59,362 bases of DNA, from positions 1 through 59,362 of the forward strand of contig CAJFCJ010000043.1 of NCBI GenBank assembly GCA_904063045.1, in the 5' to 3' direction. Origin of the DNA: Dimorphilus gyrociliatus. Taxonomy: Eukaryota > Annelida > Polychaeta > Dinophilidae. Shown in pieces: positions 22,008-31,570 of the stretch. Within the stretch, counting starts at the first letter, position 1; each line of letters opens with the position of its first letter. The position numbers were made by a program, and so were the translations under genes. The notes beneath the pieces are model-generated. The model searched no databases and was not told the DNA's origin. It was given only the letters and a program-made list of their open reading frames with translations.

Positions 22008-22455
22008 ATGGAAATAGGATCACATTCTGGGGAATGCTTATGTAGAAACAAATGTGGGCTAAATGGTATTTGTTTACCAGGAAGGAAAAACAGGGAATGT
22101 GAACAGCCACTTTGTAGACCATTAATAAGTTGTAATGGTCGTGGTGTTTGTATACTAGTCAGTAACTGCCAATTGAAATGTGTATGTTCTAGATTTTGGA
22201 TAGGCAATGTATGTGAAATTTGTAATCTAACAATTGCTTGGGGAGATCCTCATTTAGAAACTGTTGATGGTAGAAAATTTGACTATTTTGGAATTGGCCA
22301 ATTTTGAGAATGTATTTCACCTACTTTTTCATATCAATACCGAGATGACAGAAATAAATATACTTGTGATGTTGTTATGTCAGATGATCAGACAATGGTA
22401 AAACAAGGTGCTTTGACTTTAAGACAATGCAAAAATCAATGCAAGAAGGTTTGAC
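22008..22455 (+). pseudogene. EGF-like and von Willebrand factor D (VWD) domain fragment
   Basis: The plus-strand frame has EGF-type cysteines (ECLCRNKCGLNGICLPG, then SCNGRGVCI) and then the VWD opening AWGDPHLETVDGRKFDYFGIG. A TGA at 22305-22307 interrupts directly after GIGQF, where VWD domains usually have an aromatic residue. The frame continues after it with ECISPTFSYQYRDD to about 22455. Such modules are found in extracellular proteins such as zonadhesin-like and vitellogenin-like products. Flanking exons are not found, so this is a remnant. Confidence 0.6.
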
Positions 22456-23596
22456 AAAGGACAGAGAGACTGTTTGGCAATGGAATTTTCACAGAATAGA
22501 CTCTTTTCATAATTCCAGTCCACCATTAGAATCTGGTGGATTATTACATTTCCTTCTATTTCATTCAAGTAAACCTTTGACCATTTGAACCCATTCTTTG
22601 GGAAAGACCAGGCACTTTTTCACTTGCTCAATGAAGGGTTAACACACATGAATGATTGTGAGTTTTTAATTGAAGAGATTATTAAAAACAGCAATACAGG
22701 TTCACCTCACCTTTGTGGAGATTTTGTTTAGTACAATTGGAGATGCAGCGATAACTCAGGCCAGGAACTGTAACCTTTGATAGTAGTTCCTAACCAGCTT
22801 ACAGTGTGAGTGCAATTGTAGGATTGCCAGTCTATACTGATTGCGCTATTCCCTAACATTAACTTTTCACAATCAGTCTGTTGGTGACATAACTAAGGCC
22901 TTTAAACTCACCTAAAGGTATGGGAAATACCTCTAAAGTAACAACAAGCTTTTTTCTCCTTATCCATATGCTAAAAAGACTTGTAATGAGCTCTGTTATA
23001 AATTTTTTGTCTATAAGGACAAATACTCTTGTGACAAACCAGAAATTCATAAAATTAATTTACAAAAAAAAGTAGAGTTTTTTAGAGTTTGAATTTCATT
23101 TGCAACAGCATGAAATAACTGACCAAGATGGAGTCTGCTTTTCAAAATATCACATTCAACCATTTGTTACCCTTTCCAAGTTTTTTCCAAAGTTAAATGC
23201 AGCATAAAAAATATTAGAGCAGATAACATATCAAATCTTATCAATGGTGATATATTAAATAATATCATTTAGGTGTATCTCGGTTAGCGTTCCTTTTTAT
23301 TTTTGAATTGTCTGAAACTTTGTTAGGTAGGCCTATATTGGAATTATTTATTATATAGAAGAGAAGGGAAGGAATGATTAAAAGAATGTTTGAATCATTG
23401 TAAAAAAAATTGATATTTTATATTATTCATAAAGAGGAAAGAAGAATAATACAAAGAATACTACTCAATATTTCAAATTTTTCTTCTATAATTACTGAAA
23501 AAAAATTAAAAGTAAGCATTTAATAATTTAAATTTTAGTATTACTATTGTTAGAAGTTGTTCCATTTTGCAGTGTTTTGCTGTTCATTTGTTCAGA
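22456..23596. other. Intergenic
   Basis: No gene recognised. It contains ordinary AT-rich sequence and the upstream region of the lectin gene. Confidence 0.3.
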
Positions 23597-24943
23597 ATGT
23601 TTAAGTTAATCTGTTGGATTTCTCTACTTTTTTCCAATGTATTACCATTAACAATATATAAACATGTAAATATTGCTTTTGAACAACGCAGCTTCTTATC
23701 TTCAACATATTCTACTAGCTATGATCATTTGGCTGTCAATGGAAAATTTAGTCCCATTTTCGCTAACTTTCAATATTGTAGTCAATCCGAATATGAAAAC
23801 AGGCCTTGGTATATAATTCAATTCGAAAGATCGTATATCATTCGTACAATAAGGATTTTGAATAGAGCAAGTTTTCCGGAAAGACTTAACAATTTAATTG
23901 TTGGAACGAAACTATCCAGAGACCTTTCAACAATAGACATCAATCAATTCCAAATTTTTTCCTCTTTTACTTCTCCACTTGGAAGTTCTGGAACTAAAAC
24001 AATGAAATTCTCCAACAAACCACATTACGCAAGTACAGTTATTTTTTATAAAATAGAAGCTAGTAGTATAACTTTTTGTCAAATTGAAATGTGGAGTTTG
24101 TCAAATATTGCTAAAAATAAATTATCCACCTTAAGTAGTTATTACGAAAGTTCAGATCCAGGAACTGCAGTTGATGGTGAGACTAATTGGCTTCATGGAC
24201 AAAATGGTATTAAATGCGCTCATACCTTCACTAATAGACACCCATGGTGGAAGGTTGATTTAGTAAAACAAAGCCAAATTTTGGCTGTAACAATAATTGG
24301 TAGAGGAGAGCACGCGGATAGATTAGAGAATCTTCGTATAGCCATTTCTAGTGAAGACGTTACTCCAACACCTGAAATTCCTGTAGAATGTGGCTATTAC
24401 AATGGACCATTGCCTCCTTATTTAACAATGAGATGTCCAAAATCAACAATTGGTCGTTATCTATCAGCAGTGATTGTTGCCGAGCATACAGCTCTTATTT
24501 TATGCGAATTGGACATTTTTGGTTATAATTTGGATGAAAATTTAAAAGTGAATACAATCTTTTACAATCAAACTGATTATTTCTATAGAATTAATAATCA
24601 AACTAAAGATTGTAATGGAAATTTAAAATCTACATCAGATATATCAGAATATCAAATATCATCATCATTTGAAATTGTCCTTAAAGGAATTGATATTGAA
24701 AGTAATTGTAGAAAAGGAGTCTTTAACGTTATGTCTACATTCCGAACGGAAATTCAACATGAATATTTAAATGAATGTAAACTTTTGCATACCAATGATG
24801 GATATTTTTCACAGAGTGATATGTATGATAAATGCACTTATCTTTGCAATTGTAATACTCACAATTGTATGTCATTTTCAATTATTCTTTCGTCATATTT
24901 ACAATCTATTTATAATGAGCTATTTATTTATTTCCATTATTAA
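23597..24943 (+). CDS. Secreted tandem F-type lectin-like protein, 3' end probably truncated
   Basis: The ATG at 23597 is preferred to the one at 23567 because it begins a clean signal peptide (MFKLICWISLLFSNVLPL). Two fucolectin (F-type) modules follow. The first is degenerate (LAVNGKF, PWYIIQFE, IRTIRILNR). The second is clear: AVDGETNWLHG, CAHTFTNRHPWWKVDL, ILAVTIIGRGEHADRLENL and ECGYYNGP. F-type lectins bind fucose through an H, R and R/K set; the usual RxD spacing is altered here, so sugar binding is uncertain. A PAN-like stretch (LNECKLL, DKCTYLCNCNTHNCMSFS) follows, and the frame ends at 24943 against a retrotransposon RT fragment. The final dozen residues look like intron or junk, and the PAN module is incomplete. 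No internal stop is seen. Confidence 0.75.
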   Translation: MFKLICWISLLFSNVLPLTIYKHVNIAFEQRSFLSSTYSTSYDHLAVNGKFSPIFANFQYCSQSEYENRPWYIIQFERSYIIRTIRILNRASFPERLNNLIVGTKLSRDLSTIDINQFQIFSSFTSPLGSSGTKTMKFSNKPHYASTVIFYKIEASSITFCQIEMWSLSNIAKNKLSTLSSYYESSDPGTAVDGETNWLHGQNGIKCAHTFTNRHPWWKVDLVKQSQILAVTIIGRGEHADRLENLRIAISSEDVTPTPEIPVECGYYNGPLPPYLTMRCPKSTIGRYLSAVIVAEHTALILCELDIFGYNLDENLKVNTIFYNQTDYFYRINNQTKDCNGNLKSTSDISEYQISSSFEIVLKGIDIESNCRKGVFNVMSTFRTEIQHEYLNECKLLHTNDGYFSQSDMYDKCTYLCNCNTHNCMSFSIILSSYLQSIYNELFIYFHY

Positions 24944-25325
24944 AAGAGAAAGTAAGATTATCTGTTTCAATCCCCTTCTCTGATACAATGTGTCCCAAAA
25001 ATTGAACTTGTTCTTTCAAGAATACACATTTACTTAGCTTAATCTTAAAATTGTACTTTTGAATCTGTTGAAGAATGATCTCCAATGCTTCAAAAATTTT
25101 GTTCAATGACTTGGTAAATATTATTATGTCATCAAGGTAGTTAAGGCAGAAATGCTTTACATCCTTTAGCACAAATGAATTCATTACATAACTAAAGCGA
25201 GGAGGTGCATTAGTCAATCCAAAAGGCATCTTAATAAATTCAAACAAGCCAAAAAAGGTGTAATGAATGCTGTTTAATGCTAATTGGAACATTTATACAG
25301 TTTGTAAACCCTTCACCATAGGAAC
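24944..25325 (-). pseudogene. Ty3-type retrotransposon reverse transcriptase fragment
   Basis: The minus strand encodes EFIKMPFGLTNAPPRFSYVM, LNYLDDIIIF (the catalytic YxDD box) and VQFLGHIVSEKGIETD, the classic order of a Ty3/gypsy RT palm. Upstream the frame is broken by a stop near 25293, and downstream it ends near 24930. Nothing else of the element (protease, RNase H, integrase, LTRs) adjoins. It lies tail to tail with the lectin gene and probably cost that gene its 3' end. Confidence 0.85.
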
Positions 25326-25439
25326 ATGAAAAATGGGGTCATGAGAAATGTCACCTTTGCTGTCATTTGTTTAAAATATACTAGAAATATCTGGAATATA
25401 AAAGTTTGTCACTATCCTTATCTGTCTATATGTTTTACA

Positions 25440-25895
25440 GATCAATCATTTTATTGCAACATTTGTTGTGACATGTCAATGAAGAAATGCAGGGTCAAAC
25501 TGCAAAGGCTACCTTCTAGTGCAGCTGTTAATGCAGAAATAACTCAAACATCTAATTTCCAATTGTGGCTTACTGAACAAGGCATATCAAATAATATCAA
25601 CAAGGAACAACTATTGGAGTTGATATCACAACTTAATGGAAATCATGAAATTATAAATTTTAACAATACAATGAAAAGCATTAGAAAAAATGATACAAAT
25701 TTTAATGAAATGGTAAGATCTTTTACAGAAATTGGAGTGAATCCTGGAAAGGAAGAAATTATCAATCTTAGAAAATTCAACAACCAGTTGTAAAATTTCC
25801 AGACAATTGCAATTTGATTCTCTTAAGTGATGAAAGTTTGAGTGACTTTGTTTTGCTTCTGATGGAACATGTTAAAAAAATATAAGATTCCACAG
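25440..25895 (+). other. Unassigned decayed ORF
   Basis: An open frame with MKKCRVKLQRL, NFQLWLTEQGISNNINKEQL and FTEIGVNPGKEEIINLRKF ends at 25793. In another frame it continues (VVKFPDNCNLILLSDE, FVLLLMEHVKKI) to a stop near 25884. One frameshift therefore separates two parts of a single protein. The N-terminal motif resembles the ORF near 18.95 kb. I do not recognise the family; a transposon-borne gene is possible. Confidence 0.35.
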
Positions 25896-26459
25896 TACAA
25901 TTCTAATTATAAACATTTATTTATATCTATCCTTTTCATGGAAGAGTTCAGCCTGGAAAGATATTAGGGTCACCTGAAAAATTCTTGCCGTTTTGCTGTA
26001 TTTTTAAAATGGTACACTGTGGGCCTATATTTTTATCATTAATAGAAAGTGAATTGATTAATGTACTGTCTCTAAAAACTTTCTCAACTTACAAGCCCTG
26101 GTTCAAAAGTTATTGAGACTTCAGTTGTGGTTGAATTATGCAATTTATTTGCCATTCTTTTTAGAATTTTATTCTTTTCCATAGATAAGACATTGACATT
26201 TTTACGTTTCTCTAGATGGAAAATTCAAGAAAAACTCAACATATGAAATAGAATTTTGAATAAATGAATATTGACTTTGATCAATTTTCATTTTGTTATC
26301 ATCAAATGAAAATAATTCAATATTGAATTGGCAAGGTTTAGTTTTGAAAATTTTAAATTCAATTGATTTTCTACATTTTTGAAATGAATGAAAATTATCT
26401 TCAACTCTTAATCCCATTTTTAAAAATAGATTTTGTTTACCAATTGTATATACATCATT
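25896..26459. other. Intergenic or unassigned
   Basis: A 113-codon minus-strand frame covers 26202-26543 (it contains QFNIELFSFDDNKMK) and overlaps the antisense LRR fragment. I cannot assign it and treat it as doubtful. Confidence 0.25.
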
Positions 26460-26630
26460 TTCAGGAAATATTGTTGAATGAATGTACTGAAATTGAAAAG
26501 ACAAGGATAATTGATAATACAGGCCTGGAAAAAGGACTCTCAAATATTTGCAGAGGATTATCTAATTCATCAAAGAAACTAAAAGAAATTAAATTTAAAA
26601 AATGTAATATTGATAACAGTGTATGTGTAT
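26460..26630 (+). pseudogene. LRR fragment of the NLR-type family
   Basis: A plus-strand frame contains EILLNECTEIEKTRI, LEKGLSNICRGLSNSSKKL and KEIKFKKCNID, matching about one 57-residue block of the LRR gene at 3994-5340 (GLSNI..GL.QSS.TLK......C.L). No neighbours of the same gene flank it. Confidence 0.6.
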
Positions 26631-26643
26631 TCTTTTTCTTTCC

Positions 26644-28008
26644 TGTTATTCAGCCCTCTCAACCAATTTGGCAAATGCTTGGTACCTAATTGAAAATAAA
26701 CTTTCAAGCTTCTCTGTACACTTTTTGAGCAGTGGAGAAAGTTCCAGTTCAGTTAGGTGACTTTTATTAAAAACATTTATGTGAACAAAATTTTCATTCT
26801 CCACTAATAAAACTGGTTTCATTTTGTTCACCTTCTTCAGTTCAGTGTAATTGTATTTCGAAACGAACACTTTGTCTAGCAAGTAATTAAATTTATAAAA
26901 AACTGACTGAAGTTCTTCTTCGCATTGAACTAATTGCAAAAGTTAGTCTTTTGATTTTTCATTTATATTAAAATCATTCACCATTAGAGAATTGTAACAA
27001 TGGATGATATTTTTAGAGATATCCCACCCAGATATTGCGTCATTAGCATAACTATTGAAAAGCATATCCAGCTCTTTCATTAGATTGTCTTTGGCCATAA
27101 TAAATTCTAATCCAATATCTTTGGAACAATGCTTTTAATTAGTCAAAAAGAAATTAAAGATAAATGAAAACCTTCATAAATGAATTTATCATCATTTTCT
27201 TTTATGTAAGCAGCTGGATGAGGGAAAGGAGAAAATTCACATTCTCCAAATAATTTTGAAAGTTGAGAAATACTTTCACTCTCCTATTTTGAATATTTAA
27301 TTAAGTGTGATTTTTATCAACATTCTAATACTCACTGTCATTAATGAATCTTTTAATTTTGTATCAAATTTTCCATATGTTGCATTCTTCTGTGGTGCTC
27401 TGTTCCTATAATAGCCTGTAAAAATGAAAAGTAGATGGACAGATAAGAGAATTTAATGAAGATTGAATGAGATAAATGCCTACATTATCTAGAGTTTTTT
27501 CACATCTTTCACAACTCCCAAATAAATGTTAAACTTCAAAAGAAGACATTTTTAAATCATGTATTATTCATCTTTAAGAGCCTCTTTTAAAAATCTTCAA
27601 ACCTTTATACTATCAATAGTATAATATTAAAAAATATCGTCAATTTTTTCGAGAAATTCGAAAGTAGCAATCTTTCTTACCTTTTGTAACAGATTCATCA
27701 CCGAATCCCACTTGAAATATGTTTTCAACATAACTACCTTGATTATCACTCTAATAAAGAAGATTCATGAGAAATGATTTACCTTTTCTAAAAAGACCCA
27801 TAGCTCCAATTGGAAGACATTTTTCATTGCTATAGGATTTTAAGATATCTGCAGCTTCATCTGATATACAGCTGCTACCATCACAATAGCATTTTAGCAA
27901 TTGTATAGATTGAAACATTCTTCCACCTTTGGTGGAGTGTATAGTGCTCAACCTGTAACTATTTATACAAATTAATGTATGAGTCACTGGTTTTTTTATG
28001 TCAAACAT
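26644..28008 (-). pseudogene. Guanylate-binding protein (GBP-like large GTPase), copy 2
   Basis: Minus-strand exons. Exon 1 (27681-28008) has FQSIQLLKCYCDG, DEAADILKSYSNEKC and the P-loop GAMGLFRKGKSFLMNLLY. It then meets TAG (27751-27753) where the sister gene has Gln, and continues SDNQGSYVENIFQVGFGDE to a donor. Later exons encode ESISQLSKLFGECEFSPFPH and HCSKDIGLEFIMAKDNLMKE with following helices. The last segment (26646-26939) starts QLVQCEEELQSVFYKF. These correspond to the GTPase domain and part of the helical domain. The DxxG and RD motif exons and the C-terminal coiled coil are not seen. GBPs of vertebrates are interferon-inducible GTPases that coat pathogen membranes. This copy lies head to head with the plus-strand GBP; both look broken. 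Confidence 0.7.
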
Positions 28009-28138
28009 TTTGGAGAAAATGATTTAAAACCAATGAATTTTATAAGAAGGAAGAAATATTTAAAGTATATAAGGAGAACTACTTGAATTGAAGTTCATTT
28101 TGTTTTTTTCTCTGCATGGTATTAGAGAAACAGTTAAA
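28009..28138. promoter_or_regulatory. Short divergent intergenic region between two GBP genes
   Basis: Only about 130 bp separate the presumed starts of the two head-to-head GBP copies, so they once shared a promoter or arose by inverted duplication. No specific factor site is recognised. Confidence 0.35.
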
Positions 28139-28535
28139 ATGTCTGAAAGTGTATTACTGTTGGAACTTTCAAATCCACCTAAAATAACTAAACGTGCTAA
28201 AGATATTCTAGAAAAGTATGGAAAAAGAAAAATGTCTATTTCTCTCTTCAATGAGAAGGTATAGAGAAGGTAAATCATTCTTAATGAGTCTACTATACCA
28301 GAGTGACAACCAAAGTGAAACAATTAAAGATATATTTAAAGTTGGATTTGGAGACAAAAATACCATTGAAAAGGTTCAAATTTTAGGTCAAACTTATAAT
28401 TTCTGTTTTTTTTTATATATTCCATTATCAAACTTTAGAAAAATTAAAGGAGAAACATTAAACATTTTCTTCTTGGATTCTCAAGGACTTTTTGCAACAG
28501 ATGTAAAGAAAACAGATAATCTGATTGTTTCATTT

Positions 28536-28656
28536 GGGGGCAACAGAAAACGTCCACAACAGAAAACGTCCACAATTGACAGAAAACGTCCACAGATGGA
28601 CAGAAAACATCCACAGATTAACAGAAAATGTCCACAAATGAATAGTAAATGTCCAT
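28536..28656 (+). repeat. Left terminal repeat of the GBP-borne MULE, tandem units
   Basis: Six tandem units of 16-21 bp, each a variant of ACAGAAAACGTCCACA, decay inwards to ATAGTAAATGTCCA. Units differ in the spacer between them, so it is not a CRISPR-like array. The opposite end (30020-30083) has three units in inverted orientation. Confidence 0.85.
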
Positions 28657-28824
28657 ATAGTATTTAAAAAATAATTAAATAAGAATAGAGAAGATGAAAT
28701 GAATTAATATATTTTTCTTAATTGATTAAATACTAATGATCTGAGAAAATGAAAATTATGAAATTGCAAGTAAAAAAGTTTATTTAAGAACATAATTTTT
28801 CAAATGACTTGAACATTTTTGATA

Positions 28825-29800
28825 TTTTTTATACTGTTGAATTAATACTGCACATATTTATTAATATAAAGCAGAACACATCTCAACAAGTTGACTTGCT
28901 GTGATGTCACCAACTTTGAAGTTTTCCCAAATGGAAAACAGTTCCTTTTGAATTTCTGTATAGACTTTTTTTGCATTCTCAATATCTTCTTCTCACTTAA
29001 TAATTTTTCATACACAGAAATTAGCTCAGCCTCTCTCTTTAGTTCATCAATAATTGTGTAAAATGATGAGTTTATTCCCATGTTTTTATTGAGTCTATTA
29101 TGGAATCCTTCCAAATCATTATTAGTGCAGATTGATTGGTTAAACACAGACCAAGTTTCTGGAGGCCAAAAGCTATTTTTTATCCAATTATCCTCCACAT
29201 ATTCTAATAAATCTCCAAGCTTATTTCTTTCAGCCAGCTCACTTTTTATTTTGTAGAATTGATTTGCAATCAAAGTATGAGGGAGGTAGGGCAAAGCCAT
29301 AATCATTTTCATTGATTGCCATTCTCCCCCTCTCTTTTTTCTTTTTAAATTCTGGGCTGTAACCCAGATCCTAAAAGTAGAATAATAAACTTTGATTAAA
29401 TTTTTACATTTATTAGTATTATTTCTAACCTGAATTTTTCTAAAAATGGCTTGTGACCAATGAAAAGAACAACCAGCCATTGTAACATCTGGCCATGTAT
29501 CTCTAATACTTTTCCAAATGGCCTTCTCATAGTCCAAAACAATTTTTTGAACAGAGATGTCACCAGTTAATTCATTTACAGTCTAAATACACAAACTATC
29601 ATTGATTTAAGTATTTAAAAATATAACTTACCTTGAAAAGTAATTTATAAGATTTTTTCTTTTTTGAAGTTAAGAATGAAAAAAGCAATGGCACCTGCTT
29701 CAACTCTCCATTATTCCTGAAGAATCCATGGATTGAGAACATTTGGAGAAATAGATCCTTGGCAATTTTAAAAGTACCATCCACATACCATATTTTAGGG
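28825..29800 (-). pseudogene. MULE transposase, N-terminally truncated
   Basis: The minus strand begins at KIWYVDGTFKIAKDLF (first catalytic Asp, about 29790) and SIHGFF, with PLLFSFLTSKKKKSYKLLF. An intron of about 50 bp (GTAAGT to TTTAG, near 29590-29635) separates TVNELTGDISVQKIVLDYEK (second Asp). The hallmark GCSFHWSQAIFRKIQ follows, then WPPETWSVF and NNDLEGFHNRLN (probable Glu). The tail ELFSIWENFKVGDITA appears only after a frameshift near 28925. The zinc-finger half is missing, cut off by the nested element at 29798. It cannot make a working enzyme as read. Confidence 0.85.
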
Positions 29801-30002
29801 GCTGACAGAAAATGTCCCCAAATGAGATTTTTGAAAGCAATATTTCAGATTGAAAAATGGTTAGGAGGGGTAAAGTAGCTTTTGATTTATAGTTAGGGGG
29901 GGGTTCCATCTAAGGGTTAGGAGCAATCAAAAAGGTTAAGGAGAGACAAGGGCTAGGTTAGGGTTAGGGTTAAATCATGAATTTGGGGACGTTTTTTTCA
30001 CC
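29798..30002 (+). mobile_element. Short TTAGGG-containing element, copy 3, nested in the MULE
   Basis: Both ends are present: GGGGCTGACAGAAAATGTCCC on the left and, on the right read inwards, GGTGAAAAAAACGTCCCC. TATTTT stands directly outside each end (29791-29796 and 30003-30008), possibly a worn target duplication. Inside are TTGAAAAATGGTTAGGAG, GGTTCCATCTAAGGGTTAGG and a (TTAGGG)2-like tract. Its ends resemble the host MULE's, so it is either a non-autonomous MULE derivative or a captured subterminal arm. Confidence 0.6.
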
Positions 30003-30019
30003 TATTTTTTCATTGTTTT

Positions 30020-30083
30020 AATTTTGTGGACATTTTCTGTCTTTTGTGCACGTTTTCTGTTGTGCACGTTTTCTGTCTTATCC
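30020..30083 (-). repeat. Right terminal repeat of the GBP-borne MULE
   Basis: Three tandem units of GTGSACRTTTTCTGT lead to the outer end TCTTATCC and the target copy GTTTCATTT. Inverted with respect to 28536-28656. Confidence 0.85.
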
Positions 30084-31570
30084 GTTTCATTTCTATTGAG
30101 TATTTCACCAATTTGTATTTTCAATGTAAATAGTAGATTGACTCAACAGATATTGATACACTAAAGGTAAAAAAATCCTAATCATTTTCCACCTATTTAA
30201 ATATCTAAACAGTAATATTTTAAACCTTGTCTTTTATGTTATCTAGTTTAATGTCTACTTGGGTGTGGTAGATAATGAAAATTGCATAAAGACCAAAGAA
30301 AGTGTAAATATAAATTTTCATAAAAAATATATTATTTAAAAATGATTTTTGTCTTTAAAGATAATGATTATTACATGCTGAGATAGACCAGCAACACATG
30401 ATCTACTTCTTGGGAAATTCAATGAAGCATTTAGAGTAGAACAGAAAGAGGTAAATATAATAAATAAAAAGACCTATAAATTAATTGTCTTTTTCAGAAA
30501 TGTAAAAATTTGTATACACTTTTGGAGAATTTTAAAAGATTGGAATTTTCTCTCTTCCCTGAACCAGATATTTCTGTTATGTGTGAAGATTTTAGCTCAT
30601 ATTATAAAGGTTAGCTATTATTATAATTTTTGTATTAAATTTTCAAAAAATCTTTTCTAATTCATAGATGTTGGACAAAGTTTTCTTAAAGCAAAAGATA
30701 ATGTAAAGACAGAATTAGAGAATATCTTTGCAAATTATATTGATGATGCAACTAGTTGTTCACAAAATTCTATCAATTTGGCAACTGTTCTTCATTCTCT
30801 CAGTCAGAATGATTTTGTTAAAAAAGAAAGGTCATTTCAACAGCTTCAAGAACTCATGGCATTTCAAATTGAATATAACAAACTCTATCAAGATTTTGAT
30901 GATAAAACTGCATCTATATTCAATGTGGATATTGAAAAAGAGAATATTTCAAAAGTAAAGAAAGATGGTGATGTTTTTCTTCAAAAGTTTTCAAATTCTG
31001 CTGATCTTGTCTATAAAGATCAAAGATTAATGGCAATTAATAAAAATGACATCATTCCACTAAAGGAGACGTTCCTGCAGAAGATAACTATTCTACTACA
31101 AAACAGAATTCAAATTTTTGAAGGATTTATAAATAAATTTGAAGAGAATAAAAATAGCCTGGATGAGAAATTGGAAAAGTATATTAAAGAAAGGGATGAA
31201 GCTCTTAATCAACCATAAGCTAACTTTGAGGATGAACTTGAAAAAAAAAAGATTGGAAATGAATGAACTGCAAAGTAAGATAGATAGACAAGAAATTGTA
31301 ATGGATTCTGTGAAGGAACAATTTGAAGAATTGGAGAATGAAATTCAAACTCTAGAAAGAGACAGCAAAGAAATTAATGATAATTATCAAGAAAAGTTAG
31401 TACTTTTGAGCAAAACAAGTGAGGAAAATAGAGAATATCTAGAAAAACTCGAAAATTTAGAAAAACAAATCAAGGAAGATAGAGAGAGATTTGATGAATC
31501 ACAAAAGCAAACTCAGAAAGAGATAGAGGATACGAAGAAGAAAAAATCAGGGATATGTGTGATATCTTAA

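Larger units (their letters stand above)
28536..30083 (-). mobile_element. MULE inserted in a GBP exon
   Basis: This 1548-bp element is bounded by a perfect 9-bp direct repeat GTTTCATTT (28527-28535 and 30084-30092). Removing the element plus one target copy restores the GBP reading frame (LIVSF joined to LLSISPICIFN). The ends are inverted: the left begins GGGGGCAACAGAAAACGTCC and the right, read inwards, begins GGATAAGACAGAAAACGTGC. Both continue as tandem units of the motif ACAGAAAACGTSCACA. It encodes a decayed transposase on the minus strand and carries a nested short TTAGGG element at 29798-30002. The short length comes from loss of the N-terminal transposase region. Confidence 0.9.
28139..31570 (+). 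pseudogene. Guanylate-binding protein with C-terminal CaaX box, split by a MULE
   Basis: Order on the plus strand: start MSESVLLLELSNPP; RAKDILEKYGK; then, after a frameshift in an A-rich run, the P-loop region RRYREGKSFLMSLLYQSDNQ (the first P-loop Gly is Arg); the switch DSQGLFATD; and LIVSF at 28535. A MULE follows (28536-30083). The frame resumes at the duplicated target as VSFLLSISPICIFN, then IDSTDIDTLK. TGA at 30379-30381 interrupts the guanine-specifying RD motif (TC-stop-DRPA). The helical domain (30.5-31.2 kb) and a long coiled coil (31.2-31.55 kb) follow, with TAA at 31216-31218 and a frameshift in a run of A. The C-terminus is KKKKSGICVIS: a polybasic stretch plus a CaaX box ending in Ser, the farnesylation type, as in human GBP1 (CTIS). 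It was once a full-length prenylated GBP. Confidence 0.8.

Noticed and set aside
856-22307. A variant genetic code with UGA read as tryptophan
   Set aside because: Long intact genes (2435-codon NLR, Ly6 pair, GPCR, protease) use TGG and have no internal TGA. UGA appears only in genes with other signs of decay.
28545-28655. Regularly spaced short repeats that look like a CRISPR array
   Set aside because: The units are contiguous variants of a MULE terminal motif with spacers of 0-5 bp, and matching inverted units occur at 30020-30083. The context is eukaryotic.
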